Of a DNA stretch of 64,000 nt, positions 11,680 to 21,643 are shown piece by piece. Below the pieces are notes generated by a model that saw nothing but the letters and a program-made list of their open reading frames with translations, was not told the DNA's origin and searched no databases. The translations under genes were made by a program, and so were the position numbers. The DNA is from Meles meles (Eukaryota > Chordata > Mammalia > Carnivora > Mustelidae), in contig NC_060074.1 in the NCBI RefSeq assembly GCF_922984935.1, positions 24,403,501 to 24,467,500 on the forward strand, given 5' to 3'. The number at the start of each line of letters is the position of its first letter. Position 1 is the stretch's first letter.

Positions 11680-11860
11680 ATTTTTTCCCTCAAAATGTGA
11701 TCTGCTTCAGAATCCTGAGGAGTTTATTAACATGCAGATTCCTGGGCTCCAGCCTCAACTACTGAATCTGAATCTCACAGCTGGGTCCCAAATGTGTCAG
11801 TTTTTAAAGCCCCCGAGGTGACTTTTTTTTTTTTTTTTCATTCAGGCACATCAAATATTA
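11680..11860. mobile_element. hAT-Charlie-type DNA transposon fragment (MER5-like)
   Basis: Pattern CAGATTCCTGGGCTCCAGCC, ACTACTGAATCTGAATCTCAC, then a GGTGA step matches the nonautonomous hAT elements of the MER5/MER3 group. A 17-T run (11823-11838) interrupts the distal end. The strand is not stated because the family is nearly palindromic. Confidence 0.55.
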
Positions 11861-12086
11861 AGACTCTGATATCTAGGGGTGCCTGGGTGGCTCAGTGATT
11901 AAACCTCTGCCTTCAACTCAGGTCATGATATCAGGGTCCTGAGATCGAGCCCACCACTGGTCTCTCTGCTCAGCAGGGAACCTGCTTCCCTCTCTCTCTC
12001 TACCTGCCTGTCTGCCTACTTGTGATCCTTTCTCTGTCAAATAAATAAATAGAATCTTTTTTTTTTTTTAAAGCTCTGATATCTAG
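11860..12086 (+). mobile_element. Can-SINE with 17-bp duplication
   Basis: Body 11877-12069, head GGGGTGCCTGGGTGGCTCAG, distal CTGCCTACTTGTGATCCTTTCTC, tail AAATAAATAAATAG. Flanks AAGACTCTGATATCTAG and AAAGCTCTGATATCTAG form the duplication. After the tail there is a T-run, an unusual 3' terminus (AATCTTTTTTTTTTTTAAAG) instead of pure A. Confidence 0.95.
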
Positions 12087-12600
12087 TTCATTCTGAATCA
12101 ACAAACTTCCGGTAAGATCCTTTGTCTGCAGTAGGGTACACTGGCCAATTTAAATTCAAATTTACTGAAAGAGCTCAAAAGTTAATTGAAGCAGAACAAG
12201 CAGTACCAGGAAAGGGAGTTAATCCTTGCAGACTAGGAAGAGCAAACCACAACAAGAAAAATCTGTTCAGAACATTGTAGCTCAGTATGGATAGATACTA
12301 ACCATTTTCAGGTTTTTTGCCTTTGAGGATTACAGCAGGTCAGAAACACCTCCTTTATCTAATGGTAGCTGGCACCCAGACCAGGTTGGATCCAAAGGGG
12401 AAAAGACCATTCCAGTAAGGAATCTGGATGCTATTACAATAGGGAATTAATGCTGAGCAGTCTAAACTTAGCTGCCCTCTGTATAATACATACGAGTTTA
12501 GTTTCATTATTGCCTAAAGCCTGATATGGCATTCTGCAGGCAACCCTGGTCAGATCCAGCTTGAAGGGGCCTTTGCTTACAGAAACAATAGAAAAAAAGT
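12087..12600. other. Unique sequence
   Basis: No repeat head or tail recognised. Contains no credible exon. Confidence 0.35.
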
Positions 12601-13165
12601 GTTTACCCTAAAGATAAAAATGTAGTGATCCTAAGGGGCATGTGCACCTGAATGTTTATAGTAGCAATGTCCACAATAGCTAAACTATGGAAAGAACTTA
12701 GATGTCCATCAAGAGATGAATGGATAAAGAAGATGTGGTGTATATATACAATGGAATACTATGAGGCCATCAAAACCCCTGAAATCTTGGCATTTGCAGT
12801 GATGTGGATGGAACTAGAGGGTATTATGCTAAGTAAAATAAGTCAATCGGAGAAAGACAATTATCATATGATCTCTCTGATACGAGGAAATTGAGAGGCA
12901 GGGCTGAAGATCGTGGGGGTTAGGGAGGGAAAAATGAAACAAGATGGGATCAGGAGGGAAACAAACCTTAAGAGACTTTTAATCTCATGAAACAAACTGA
13001 GGGTTGTTGGGGGGTGGGGAGTAAAGATAGGGTGGTGGGGTTATGGACTTTGGGGAGGGTGTGTGCTATGGTGAGTGCTGTGAAATGTGTAAGCCTAATG
13101 ATTCACAGACCTATACCCCTGGGGCAAATAATACATTATATGTTAATTTAAAGAAAAGAAAAAAA
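12601..13165 (+). mobile_element. L1 3' end: ORF2 C-terminus plus 3' UTR (type B)
   Basis: A 5'-truncated L1. ORF2 coding matter runs from GTTTACCCTAAAGATAAAA and includes the conserved C-terminal zone encoding MFIVAMSTIAKLWKELRCPS (12652 onward) and SQSEKDNYHMISL before a stop near 12892. The 3' UTR then reads AACAAGATGGGATCAGGAGG, AACAAACTGAGGGTTG, and TGATTCACAGACC..CCCCTGGGGCAAATAATAC. This type B UTR differs from the purine-rich type A UTR seen at 4566-4806. Confidence 0.9.
12652..12894 (+). pseudogene. L1 ORF2p C-terminal remnant, 80 codons
   Basis: Last roughly 80 residues of L1 ORF2p, downstream of the reverse transcriptase and Cys-rich motifs. Recognisable landmarks are AKLWKELRCPS, MEYYEAIKTPE and SQSEKDNYHM. 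The upstream reading frame is lost by 5' truncation, so this cannot encode an enzyme. Confidence 0.9.
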
Positions 13166-13234
13166 ATTAACTTATATAACAATTTATAGAAACAATTTAA
13201 TTGCTAATTATGAACTCTCAAGCCATCAGATGAC

Positions 13235-13412
13235 TGAGTGCTGGAGTTTGTTTAAAAAAAAAATTTTTTTTTTAAATAAACATATAATGTATTATTAGCC
13301 CCAGGGGTCCAGGTCTGTGAATCGCCGAGTTTACACCCTTCCTGCACTCTCCATAGCACATACTCTCCCCAATGTCCATAACCCCACCACCCTGTCCTGA
13401 GTGCTGGAGTTT
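13235..13412 (-). mobile_element. Very short L1 insertion (type B 3' UTR only)
   Basis: About 145 bp of 3' UTR in antisense: poly(T) complement, TTATTAGCCCCAGGGGTCC, GTGAATCGCCGAGTTTACAC, ending at CCCCACCACCCTGTCC. Perfect 15-bp flanks TGAGTGCTGGAGTTT at 13235-13249 and 13398-13412 prove an independent, severely truncated insertion. It retains CpG sites that the 12601-13165 copy has lost, so it is probably younger. Confidence 0.95.
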
Positions 13413-13581
13413 TAAAGGGTCTCAGTCCAGCCTACCTCAACCGTTTGGTGGTTCTTCATATCTTCAAAGATTTCCATGGATACCTAATCATTCCCTTACC
13501 TTCACTACAAGGGGGCATTTCAAGTTCTAGGCAATAGCTCTCAAGTTTGATTAATGCAATAAAGTTTTATTGTGAAAAGAT

Positions 13582-13995
13582 AAAAGAATTAAATCCCTTT
13601 TTTTTTTCCATTTTATTTATTTATTTATTTTTTTTTCTCATTTTATTTATTTTTTCAGCGTAACAGTATTCATTCTTTTTGCACAACACCCAGTGCTCCA
13701 TGCAAAACGTGCCTTCTCCATTACCCACCACCTGTTCCCCCAACCTCCCACCCCTGACCCTTCAAAACCCTCAGGTTGCCCCAACCTCCCACCCCTGACC
13801 CTTCAAAACCCTCAGGTTGTTTTTCAGAGTCCATAGTCTCTTATGGTTCGCTTCCCCTCCCCAATGTCCATAGCCCGCTCCCCCTCCCCCAATCCCACCT
13901 CCCCGCAGCAACCCCCAGTTTGTTTTGTGAGATTAAGAGTCATTTATGGTTTGTCTCCCTCCCAATCCCATCTTGTTGGAGAAGAATAAATAAAT
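13582..13995 (-). mobile_element. L1 3' UTR insertion, chimeric B-then-A, with internal 41-bp repeat
   Basis: In antisense: T-rich tail (13599-13660), type A UTR from CAGCGTAACAGTATTCATTC to CATAGTCTCTTATGGTTCGC, then directly a type B segment (CCAATGTCCATAGCCCGCTC ... CCCAATCCCATCTTG, 13860-13978). Flanks AAAAGAATTAAATCCC and AGAATAAATAAATCCC are an imperfect duplication. In L1 sense the order is B then A in one orientation, so this is not an inversion. The antisense-UTR open frame at 13776-14033 is not a gene. Confidence 0.85.
13741..13822. repeat. 41-bp tandem duplication inside L1 UTR
   Basis: Two copies of a 41-bp unit beginning CAACCTCCCACCCCTGACCC with period 41 (13742 and 13783 align). 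The copies are identical over the part I could compare, so the duplication is recent relative to the element. Confidence 0.9.
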
Positions 13996-14059
13996 CCCCT
14001 TTTTTATGGAGTAGTGCCCACTTTACTTACTGATTGAAGTTTACTTTTTCATCTAACTA

Positions 14060-14330
14060 TAATCCCTGTGCCATAAGGTTTCCATTGTCTGCCTGCTGTC
14101 TTAACATTCCTTCTACCTAGAATATCCCTCCTCCAGATTATCACATTTTGGGGTCCTTATCAGCATGCACATTTTAGCTCAAGGGAAATTTTTTCAAGGA
14201 GCCCTTTCCAATCACCAAATCTCCATAAACTGCCCCTACATTCCACCATGCTCTCCCTTCCTGATCATTTGCTAGTCCATTACAATGTGTTTCTTTCTTA
14301 GTGCTCACCTCAGATCATGTATTGGCAAAT
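14060..14330 (+). mobile_element. L2 LINE fragment
   Basis: L2-like series: CTACCTAGAATATCCCTCCTCC, AGCTCAAGGGAAATTTTTTC, AAGGAGCCCTTTCCAATCACC. Diverged, and the 3' terminus is not identifiable. Confidence 0.6.
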
Positions 14331-14892
14331 TGGTTTACCTGTCTAGTATTATTAGAACATTAACCACCCCCTTCCTTGCCACACATGTACCCAAATACAC
14401 TGGAAAGTACTTGCCTTCATTTTGGCATGCCTAAGACTACATCTTATTTTGAGTAAGATGTAATGAATTGATATTTCTTACTTGAATACAAAGTTCTGCT
14501 AATGCTACTCTCCTTAGCAAGGAGCATGGAAATCTCTTCTTTTCCATACTTTCTTTAACCACATTTCACCACTCACCCCCACCTTAAACACACCATTGTG
14601 GTTTAGAGTATGCCTGCTCCTCCATTGTCTATGAGGATTTCTGAGTTCTTTGCCTTCACGAAGAGTTCAATGAGAGGAAGAGGGAGAGAAAGAAGTCACC
14701 AACCAGATTGGGACACTGCATGATTTGTCTCTTTTGTTTATCTTCTTTTCATTTCTAAATTTTCTCTCCAGACTTCTTTGTCTTTTCTTTAGTAAGAGCT
14801 GAACTGTGCATTTTACAAATCAGTAATTTAAATAGAACTGTTCTTAGTAACTAGTTCTAGTAAGAGTTTAGTTGGCTTGCATCAACAAAGTT
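14331..14892. other. Unique sequence
   Basis: No element recognised. Confidence 0.35.
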
Positions 14893-15127
14893 AAGCATGT
14901 TATTTTATTTTATTTTTTAAAATTTTTTGAGATTTTATTTATTTGACAGACAGAGATCACAAGTGGGCAGAGAGGCAGGCAGAGACAGAGAGGAGGGAAG
15001 CAGGCTCCCTGCTGAGCAGAGAGCCAGATGTGGGGCTCAATCCCAGGACCCTGGGATCATGACCCAAGCTGAAGACAGAGGCTTTTAACCCACTGAGCCA
15101 TCCAGGTGCCCCAAGCATGTCATTTTA
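14893..15127 (-). mobile_element. Can-SINE with 15-bp duplication
   Basis: Body 14908-15112, antisense. Flanks AAGCATGTTATTTTA and AAGCATGTCATTTTA differ at one base. The tail complement is a TTTTA-rich tract followed by GAGATTTTATTTATTTGACAG. Confidence 0.95.
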
Positions 15128-15344
15128 AAACAAGTGTTATTTTCTGAGTGCACTCATTTTAAAATAACTCATTTTGACTATATTGAACCATAATGAAAAA
15201 ATTATTACAATGGTAAAGCAAATGTAAGTCCATTTCACCACAAGGCATGAGTGTTTAAATTTTAGGAAATGACTGGGAAGGATGAGAGAAATTAGATCTG
15301 AAACATATGCTATGTTGATTAAAGTAGTGTTTACATTTTTATTG

Positions 15345-15560
15345 TCAAATATAAGTATATATGTTTTATATAACTAAATATATTTAAATTTAGATTATAT
15401 ATCTAATATATTATATTAGATTATATATCTAATATATAATTATATAAGCATATAATTATAATATATTTAATATATTAAATATATAAATACATAAGTTACA
15501 CTCAATTAAAATTTATATATATTTTCATATACTTAATATTATTTTATTTTATTTTATTTT
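15345..15560. repeat. AT-rich low-complexity tract ending in (TTTTA)n
   Basis: Near-palindromic runs of TATATAATATATTAAAT type, followed by ATTTT repeats at 15541-15560. Includes the local duplication of TTAGATTATATATCTAATAT around 15390-15440. Confidence 0.8.
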
Positions 15561-15589
15561 GCTTCTGGTAGGACCACTAGCCCCTGCAA

Positions 15590-17060
15590 ATAAATTCCAC
15601 TGTCTGTAAAATTCAGACAAACAGGGTTTTTACATTCAAATGCATTGGTTCTCCCTCAAGGGAGACTCAAGGGAGTCTGTAAACCCCTTCTTAACTATTT
15701 GGACAAAAGTCACTCTCTGTTGATTTCTTCCAAGTTTGATTTGTCTTTTTTTTTTTTTTTAATTGAAAGCTAGTTTTAAAGGAAAGGAAAGGTAGTAATC
15801 TGGTTTAGCCAACTTTATTGAAATATAATTTGATATAAAGTTGCAATTTCAATAGTAAAAAGAACTTAGATTTCATTACTTACTCTAAAAAAACCAATGA
15901 TCAATATTAAATTGATCTTCATTTGTGAGTCAATGAGTTCTACCATAAATGTTCATAGGTTTCCAGTGGAAATATTATGCTAATAATAGTGTTATTTTAA
16001 AAAGTTTTTGCTATAAATATTTTATGATCCTGTGCATTTATAAAATTTGGGAGAGAGATTAATGATCATAGATTAAGTGTGCTAGATTATCCTTTAATTT
16101 AGTTAAAGGATACTGACATAACCAATATTTAAAACTTAATTATCAATTTGGAATGATAATTATATCAAATTTTAATTATTACATTTTCAGTATAATTACT
16201 ACTTTTCTCAAAGAAGAATACAAAGTAGATTATCACTTATCTTCTACATGTATTAATGTTCTTGGGAGTGAGAAAATTAACATAGAAAGTATTTACTTCA
16301 GTTTATGGAATTAGAACCCTATAGTGAAAATAGAGTACATTGACATTTTCTATCATAAAGAAACATACATACTAAAATGAAAGTAATTATTATAATCAAG
16401 AAAAATAAGACTGAAGACATTTAGGGGTAATTATGAGTAAAAAATAATAAAATGAGTTAACTTTATCCATTTAAGATATAAATCTTCATGTGTAATGTGT
16501 GTGTGTTGGTGTATTTGATTTATAAAGTATATTTTTATTAATTAGCAATATTCTAATATTTGAAGAAGAGCATTATTTCTATATTTAAGTAACTGAAGTT
16601 ACAGAAAGATGCTATAGGATCATAAGCCCTTAGAATTGACTGTGCAACTCTCTGAAAAACATAAAAAACAAGGCAAAAAATACTCTTCATAAGAAAGGCA
16701 AAATATTATATATAATGTCAATCTATTTTTAGAAAGGAAGTGTTTTGTTATTAGAAGAGGCTACCATTTGTTTGACTAGTTTGAAAAACTTCACAGTGGA
16801 TGATTTTTAATGGGAGTAGAAAATTGTTCAATTTTGTTAGGATGCAGAATAGTGATGGATATGACTTTCAAGCAAGAGTTGATAGGGGGAGATAGAAAAG
16901 GAAATAAAAATTATCCAGGAGACTGAGGGCCTATGAATATGACCAGAGAGGATTAATTGTATATAGAACAGTGAGATATATTTGAAAAGGTAATTTAGGG
17001 TGGATTGTAGGGAATCCTGAAGAGTTTAATATCTGGAATTGTATACCAGTGGTGGGTCAT
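15590..17060. other. AT-rich unique sequence
   Basis: No repeat landmarks or reading frame of interest. A T-run at 15748-15761 has no element attached. Confidence 0.4.
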
Positions 17061-17064
17061 TTAA

Positions 17065-17270
17065 TAGTTTCTCAATCTTTGGAAGATTGCTTAGAGAGAA
17101 ATATTGGATATATTTGTTTTCAAAGTGTGTCTACAGATGGATCTCCTGATAAAATTATCTGGGGGAGCTGCTGCAAATGCACATTCAAGGTCCTAAACCA
17201 GACTTCTGACTCAGTAAGTCTTAGAGAGATCCAGGACTTTGCATTTTTAGTAAGTTCTCCTATTTCTTAT
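17065..17270. mobile_element. hAT-Charlie-type DNA transposon fragment
   Basis: TAGTTTCTCAATCTTTGG, CTGGGGGAGCTGCTGCAAATG, AACCAGACTTCTGACTCAGT, AGGACTTTGCATTTTTAGTA follow the order of nonautonomous MER5/MER3-like hAT elements. The 108-codon open frame that crosses it (17049-17375) reads through this repeat and the next and is not a gene. Confidence 0.5.
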
Positions 17271-17364
17271 TTCCCAGTGAAGACCCAGACCTCTGGAAGA
17301 GAGACCACAACCCACTGTTTCTGTGCAGAATGGGAAGCTAATCACAGGAAGCTAACTTTTTCTT

Positions 17365-17645
17365 ATGGAGTATAGTTGATACAGTGTTCTATTAGGGTCA
17401 GGTGAACAGTTCTATACAATATGCAGTGTTCATCACAGTCAGTGTGGGCTCCTTGCTACCACATTGCCGTGGTATTGCGAACATTCCTATATTCCTATAT
17501 TCCCGCAACTTAGAGCTGGAGGTTTGGACCTCTTAATCCTTGTCCCTTAACATGTGTGCCCCTCTTCTCTTTGGGAACAACCAGTTCTCTATATATTTGA
17601 GTCTGTTTTCTGTTTTTATTATGTTCTTTAATTCTAGTATAGTTT
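17365..17645 (-). mobile_element. Old L1M 3' UTR fragment
   Basis: Antisense markers of an ancient L1 3' UTR: TATAGTTGATACAGTGTTCTATTAGG, TTCTATACAATATGCAGTGTTCATCA, ACTTAGAGCTGGAGGTTTGGACCTC and GAACAACCAGTTCTCTATAT. Confidence 0.7.
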
Positions 17646-18223
17646 CTAGCTTGCTAGAGACTCAGTATCTCATCCCTTCTCCAGGGCTTGTCTTCAAATG
17701 CAAAATGTCTCAAACATTCTAACTTAATACTATACCTGAACAATAGAAGATTTTTCTATACTAAATCTGAAGTGACCAGAAATTGTGATTCTCATCCAAC
17801 CTGTATTTAGAACCAAGGCCCCCAGAGAACATCAGTGGTTACCTTTATTAAACTGTCACCATATTAATCAGGACTCTGTGACATGAAGTACAATCCATAG
17901 ACTATGCCAACTCAGGAATTTCATTTCTGTTACTATGGCAGAAGTTACTTTTCATGAATAAGTTAGGATTTTCACCGGGGATTTTGCTTCGAAGGTTTTT
18001 ATATTTGCATTTTTAAAAAGTGTAAGCTTAAAACAACATTTAAGAAAAGAAATGCAATTCCATGCCTTTGATCTTTGATGCATCCTTTGAATCATTTGTA
18101 TAATGCCATGTGTTAGTCAGTCACATGTGGAATGAACGTGAAGGATAATGAAGGCTTCAATTTTTTGTTGAAGAATCTGAGAATCATTCTCCTTTATTTT
18201 TCCCCTTTGAAAAATCAAATCAG
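17646..18223. other. Unique sequence
   Basis: Nothing recognised before the old L1M fragment starts. Confidence 0.35.
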
Positions 18224-18440
18224 TGCCCCTTGGTATTAATCAAAGGAGTTAAAAAAACATATATCCACAAAAAACCTACACATGAATGTTTATAGCAGCT
18301 TTATTTATAATTACCAAAGCATGGAAGCAACTTAAGTATCCCTCAGTAGGGCAAATGGGTTAATGATTAATTATTAATGGATTACTAAAAGAGCTATCAA
18401 GCCATAAAAAGATGTGGAGGAACCTTTAATGCATATTGTT
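18224..18440 (+). mobile_element. Old L1M, 5' piece of an interrupted element
   Basis: Old L1 ORF2 end in sense: ACATATATCCACAAAAAACC, ATGAATGTTTATAGCAGC, then GAGCTATCAAGCCATAAAAAG and GGAGGAACCTTTAATGCATATTG. Its continuation is at 24745-25280, 6.3 kb away, because a younger L1 inserted at 18440. Confidence 0.85.
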
Positions 18441-19280
18441 TTTCAAATATTTTCTTTTTTTTTAAATTTAAACTTTATTATATTTTTTCAGTGTTCCAAG
18501 ACTTATTGTTTATGCAGCACACCCAGTGCTCCATGCAATACATGCTCTCCTTAATACTCACAACCAGGCTCACCTAACCACCCCCACCCTTCTCCCCTTC
18601 AAAATCCTGTTTGTTTCTCGGAGTCCACAGTCTCTCATCATTTGTCTCCCCCTCCGATTTCCCCCAACTCACTTCTCCTCTCCATCTCCCAATGTCCTCC
18701 ATGTTATGCCTTATGCTCCACAAGTGAAACCATAAGATAATTGACTCTCTCTGCTTGACTTATTTCACTCAGCATAATCTCTTCCAGTCCCATCCATGTT
18801 GATACAAAAGTTGGGTATTCATCCTTTTTGATGGAGGCATAATATTCCACTGTATATATGGACCATATCTTCTTTATCCATTTGTCTGTTGAAGGGTATC
18901 TTGGTTCTTTACACGTTTTGGTGACTGTGGCCTCTTTTTTCACTACATCTGTATCTTTGGGGTAAATACCCAGTAGTGCAATTATAGGGTCATAGGGTAG
19001 CTCTATTTTAATTTTTTGATGAATCTCCACGCTGTTTTCCAAAGTGGCTACACCAACTCGCATTCCCACCAACAGTGTAAGAGGGTTCCCCTTTCTCCAC
19101 ATCCTCTTCAACACCTGTTGTTTACTGTCTTGTTAATTTTGGCCATTCTAAGTGTAAGGTGTAAGGTGGTATCTCAGTGTGGTTTTGATTGGAATCTCCG
19201 TGATGGCTAATGATGATGAGCATTTTTTCATGTGTCTGTCTTCTTTATATGTCTTCTTTGGAGAAGTGTTTGTTTATGTC

Positions 19281-19496
19281 TTCTTCCCATTTTTTTAAAA
19301 GATTTTATTTATTTGACAGACAGAGAGATCCCAAGTAGGCAGAGAGGCAGGTAGAGAAGAGAGGAGGAAGCAGGCTCCCCACCAAGCAGAGAGCCTGATG
19401 CGGGGCTCACTCCCAGGACCCTGAGATCATGACATGAGCCGAAGGCAGAGGCTTAACCCACTGAGCCACCCAGGCACCCATTCTGCCCATTTTTTG
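19281..19496 (-). mobile_element. Can-SINE nested in L1 ORF2
   Basis: Body 19297-19480. Flanks TTCTTCCCATTTTTTT and TTCTGCCCATTTTTTG are the duplicated ORF2 target. The SINE head complement ends CACCCAGGCACCC. It inserted after the L1 and so gives a younger age layer. Confidence 0.95.
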
Positions 19497-20585
19497 ATGT
19501 GATTATCTGTTTTTCGAGTGTTGAGTTTGAGGAGTTCTTTATAGATCTTGGATATCAGCCCTTTGTCTGTAGTGTCATTTGTGAATATCTTCTCCCATTC
19601 CATGGGTTGCCTCTTTGTTTTGTTGACTATTTCCTTTGCTGTGCAGAAAATTTGATCTTGATGAAGTCCCAAAAGTTCATTTTCACTTTTGTTTCCTTTG
19701 CCTTTGGAGACATGTCTTGAAAGAAAAGTTGCTGTGGCCAATGTCGAAGAGGCTATTGCCTATGTTCTCCTCCAGCATTTTCATAGATTCCTGCCTCATG
19801 TAGAGGTCTTTTATCCATTTTGAGTTTATTTTTGTGTATGGTGTAAGAGAATCGTTAAGTTTAATTCTTTTATACATAGCTGTCCAATTTTCCCAGCACC
19901 ATTTATCGAAGAGACTGTCTTTTTCCCACTGGATATTTTTTCCTGCTGTGTTGAAGATTACTTGAGTATAGGTCCATATCCGGGCTCTCCACTCTGTTCC
20001 ACTGGTCTGTGTGTCTGTTTTTGTGCCAGTACCATGCTGTCTTGGTGATCATAGCTTTGTTGTAAAGCTTGAAATCAGGCAAACATGATGCCCTCAGCTT
20101 TGTTTTTCTTTTTCAACATTTCCTTAGCAATTCAGGGTCTCTATGGTTCCACACAAATTTTAGGATTGTTTTTTCCAGCACTTTGAAAAATACTGGTGGT
20201 ATTATGATTGGGATGGCATTGAAAGTATAGATTTCTGTAGGCAGTATAGACATATAAGAATGTTTTTTCTTCCGACCCATGAGCATAGAATGCTTTTCCA
20301 TCTTTTTGTGTCTTCTTCAATTTCTTTCATGAGTGTTCTGTAGTTCCTCGAGTGCAGATCCTTTACCTCTTTGGTTAGGTTTATTCCCAGGTATCTTATG
20401 GTTCTTGGTGCTATAGTAAATAGGATAGATTCTCTAATTTCCCTTTCTATATTTTCATTGTTAGTGTATAAGAAAGCAACTGATTCCTGTGCATTGATTT
20501 TGTGTCCTGCTGCATAACTGAATTTCTGTATGAGTTCTAGTATTTTGGAGGTGGAATCTTTTGGGTTTTCCATATAATATATCAT

Positions 20586-20610
20586 GTCACCTGCAGAGAG
20601 AGAGAGAGAG
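20586..20610 (-). other. Broken reverse-transcriptase motif C with GA expansion
   Basis: Codons for the expected Phe-Ala-Asp-Asp read TCT GCA GGT GAC in antisense, giving Ser-Ala-Gly-Asp. Directly upstream the L1 sequence has expanded to an (AG)n tract of about 16 bp at 20595-20610. Confidence 0.85.
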
Positions 20611-21165
20611 TTTTACTTCTTCTTTGCCTATTTGAATACATTTCTTTTTTGTTGTCTGATTGCTTTGCTAGGACTTCTTGTACTATGTTGAACAACAGTG
20701 GTGAGAGTGGGCATCCTTCTCGTGTTCCTGATCTCAAAGGGAAGGCTGTCAACTTTTCCCCATTGAGAATGATATTAACTGTGGGTTTTTCATAGATAGA
20801 TTTTGTGAAGTTGAGGAATGTTCCCTCTATTCCTATACTTTGAAGCGTTTTAATCAGGAACGGATGCTGTATCTTGCTAAATGCTTTTTCTGCATCATTT
20901 GAGAGGACCGCGTGGTTCTTCTGTCTTATCTTGTTGATTTGTTCTATCACATTGATTGATTTTTGAATGTTGAACAACCCTTGCATCCCAGGGATAAATC
21001 CCACCTGATCAATATGGATAATCCTCTTAATGTACCATTGGACCCTATTACATAGGATCTTGTTGAGAATCTTGGCGTCCATATTCATCAGGGATATTGG
21101 CCTGAAATTCTCCTTTTTGATGGTGTATTTGCCTGGTTTGGGGATCAGGGTAATGCTGGCTTTAT

Positions 21166-21526
21166 ATTTGCGGAGCATAAATAACATGGAGGACATGGGG
21201 AGATGGAGAGGAGAAGGGAGTTGAGGGAAATTGGGAGGTGAACCATGAGAGACTATGGACTCTGAAAAACAACCTGAGGGTTTTGAAGGGGCGGGGGGTG
21301 GGAGGTTGGGGGAGCCATGTGGTGGGTATTAAGGAGGGCAGGTATTGCATGGAGCACTGCATGTGGTGTAAAAACAATGAATATGCTGAAAAAAATTAAA
21401 AAAAGGTTATTAGGGAATTTGATGTACTGGACATCTCACTGTGATGGTAAATAGGTTAAAAAGTTTATATATATATATAAATATATATATGTATATATAT
21501 AATATATATATAAATATATATAAAAA

Positions 21527-21570
<44 letters not shown>

Positions 21571-21643
21571 GAAGAACCAGAATAGTGGGAACGAATTAAA
21601 AATAAAAGTTGTATCTATGAAGTAAAAAAAAAAAAGAAAGAAA
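21166..21643 (+). mobile_element. L1 type A 3' UTR with candidate 3'-transduced flank
   Basis: Plus-strand L1 3' UTR from TTTGCGGAGCATAAATAACA to a first A-rich end near 21407. About 215 bp of non-L1 sequence follows, including a long (TA)n tract (21464-21570) and a canonical AATAAA at 21601-21606. A second poly(A) run starts at 21624, 18 bases after that signal. It lies within ORF2 of the surrounding L1, which resumes at GAAAGAGTCTGGGAGTG. No target-site duplication is visible on either side. Confidence 0.8.
21464..21570. repeat. (TA)n-rich microsatellite
   Basis: About 107 bp of almost pure AT alternation with GTA/ACA interruptions, sitting in the non-L1 flank carried by the 21166 insertion. 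Confidence 0.95.

Noticed and set aside
15345..15560. Replication origin or matrix attachment region
   Set aside because: AT-richness alone is not evidence; no specific motif arrangement supports it.
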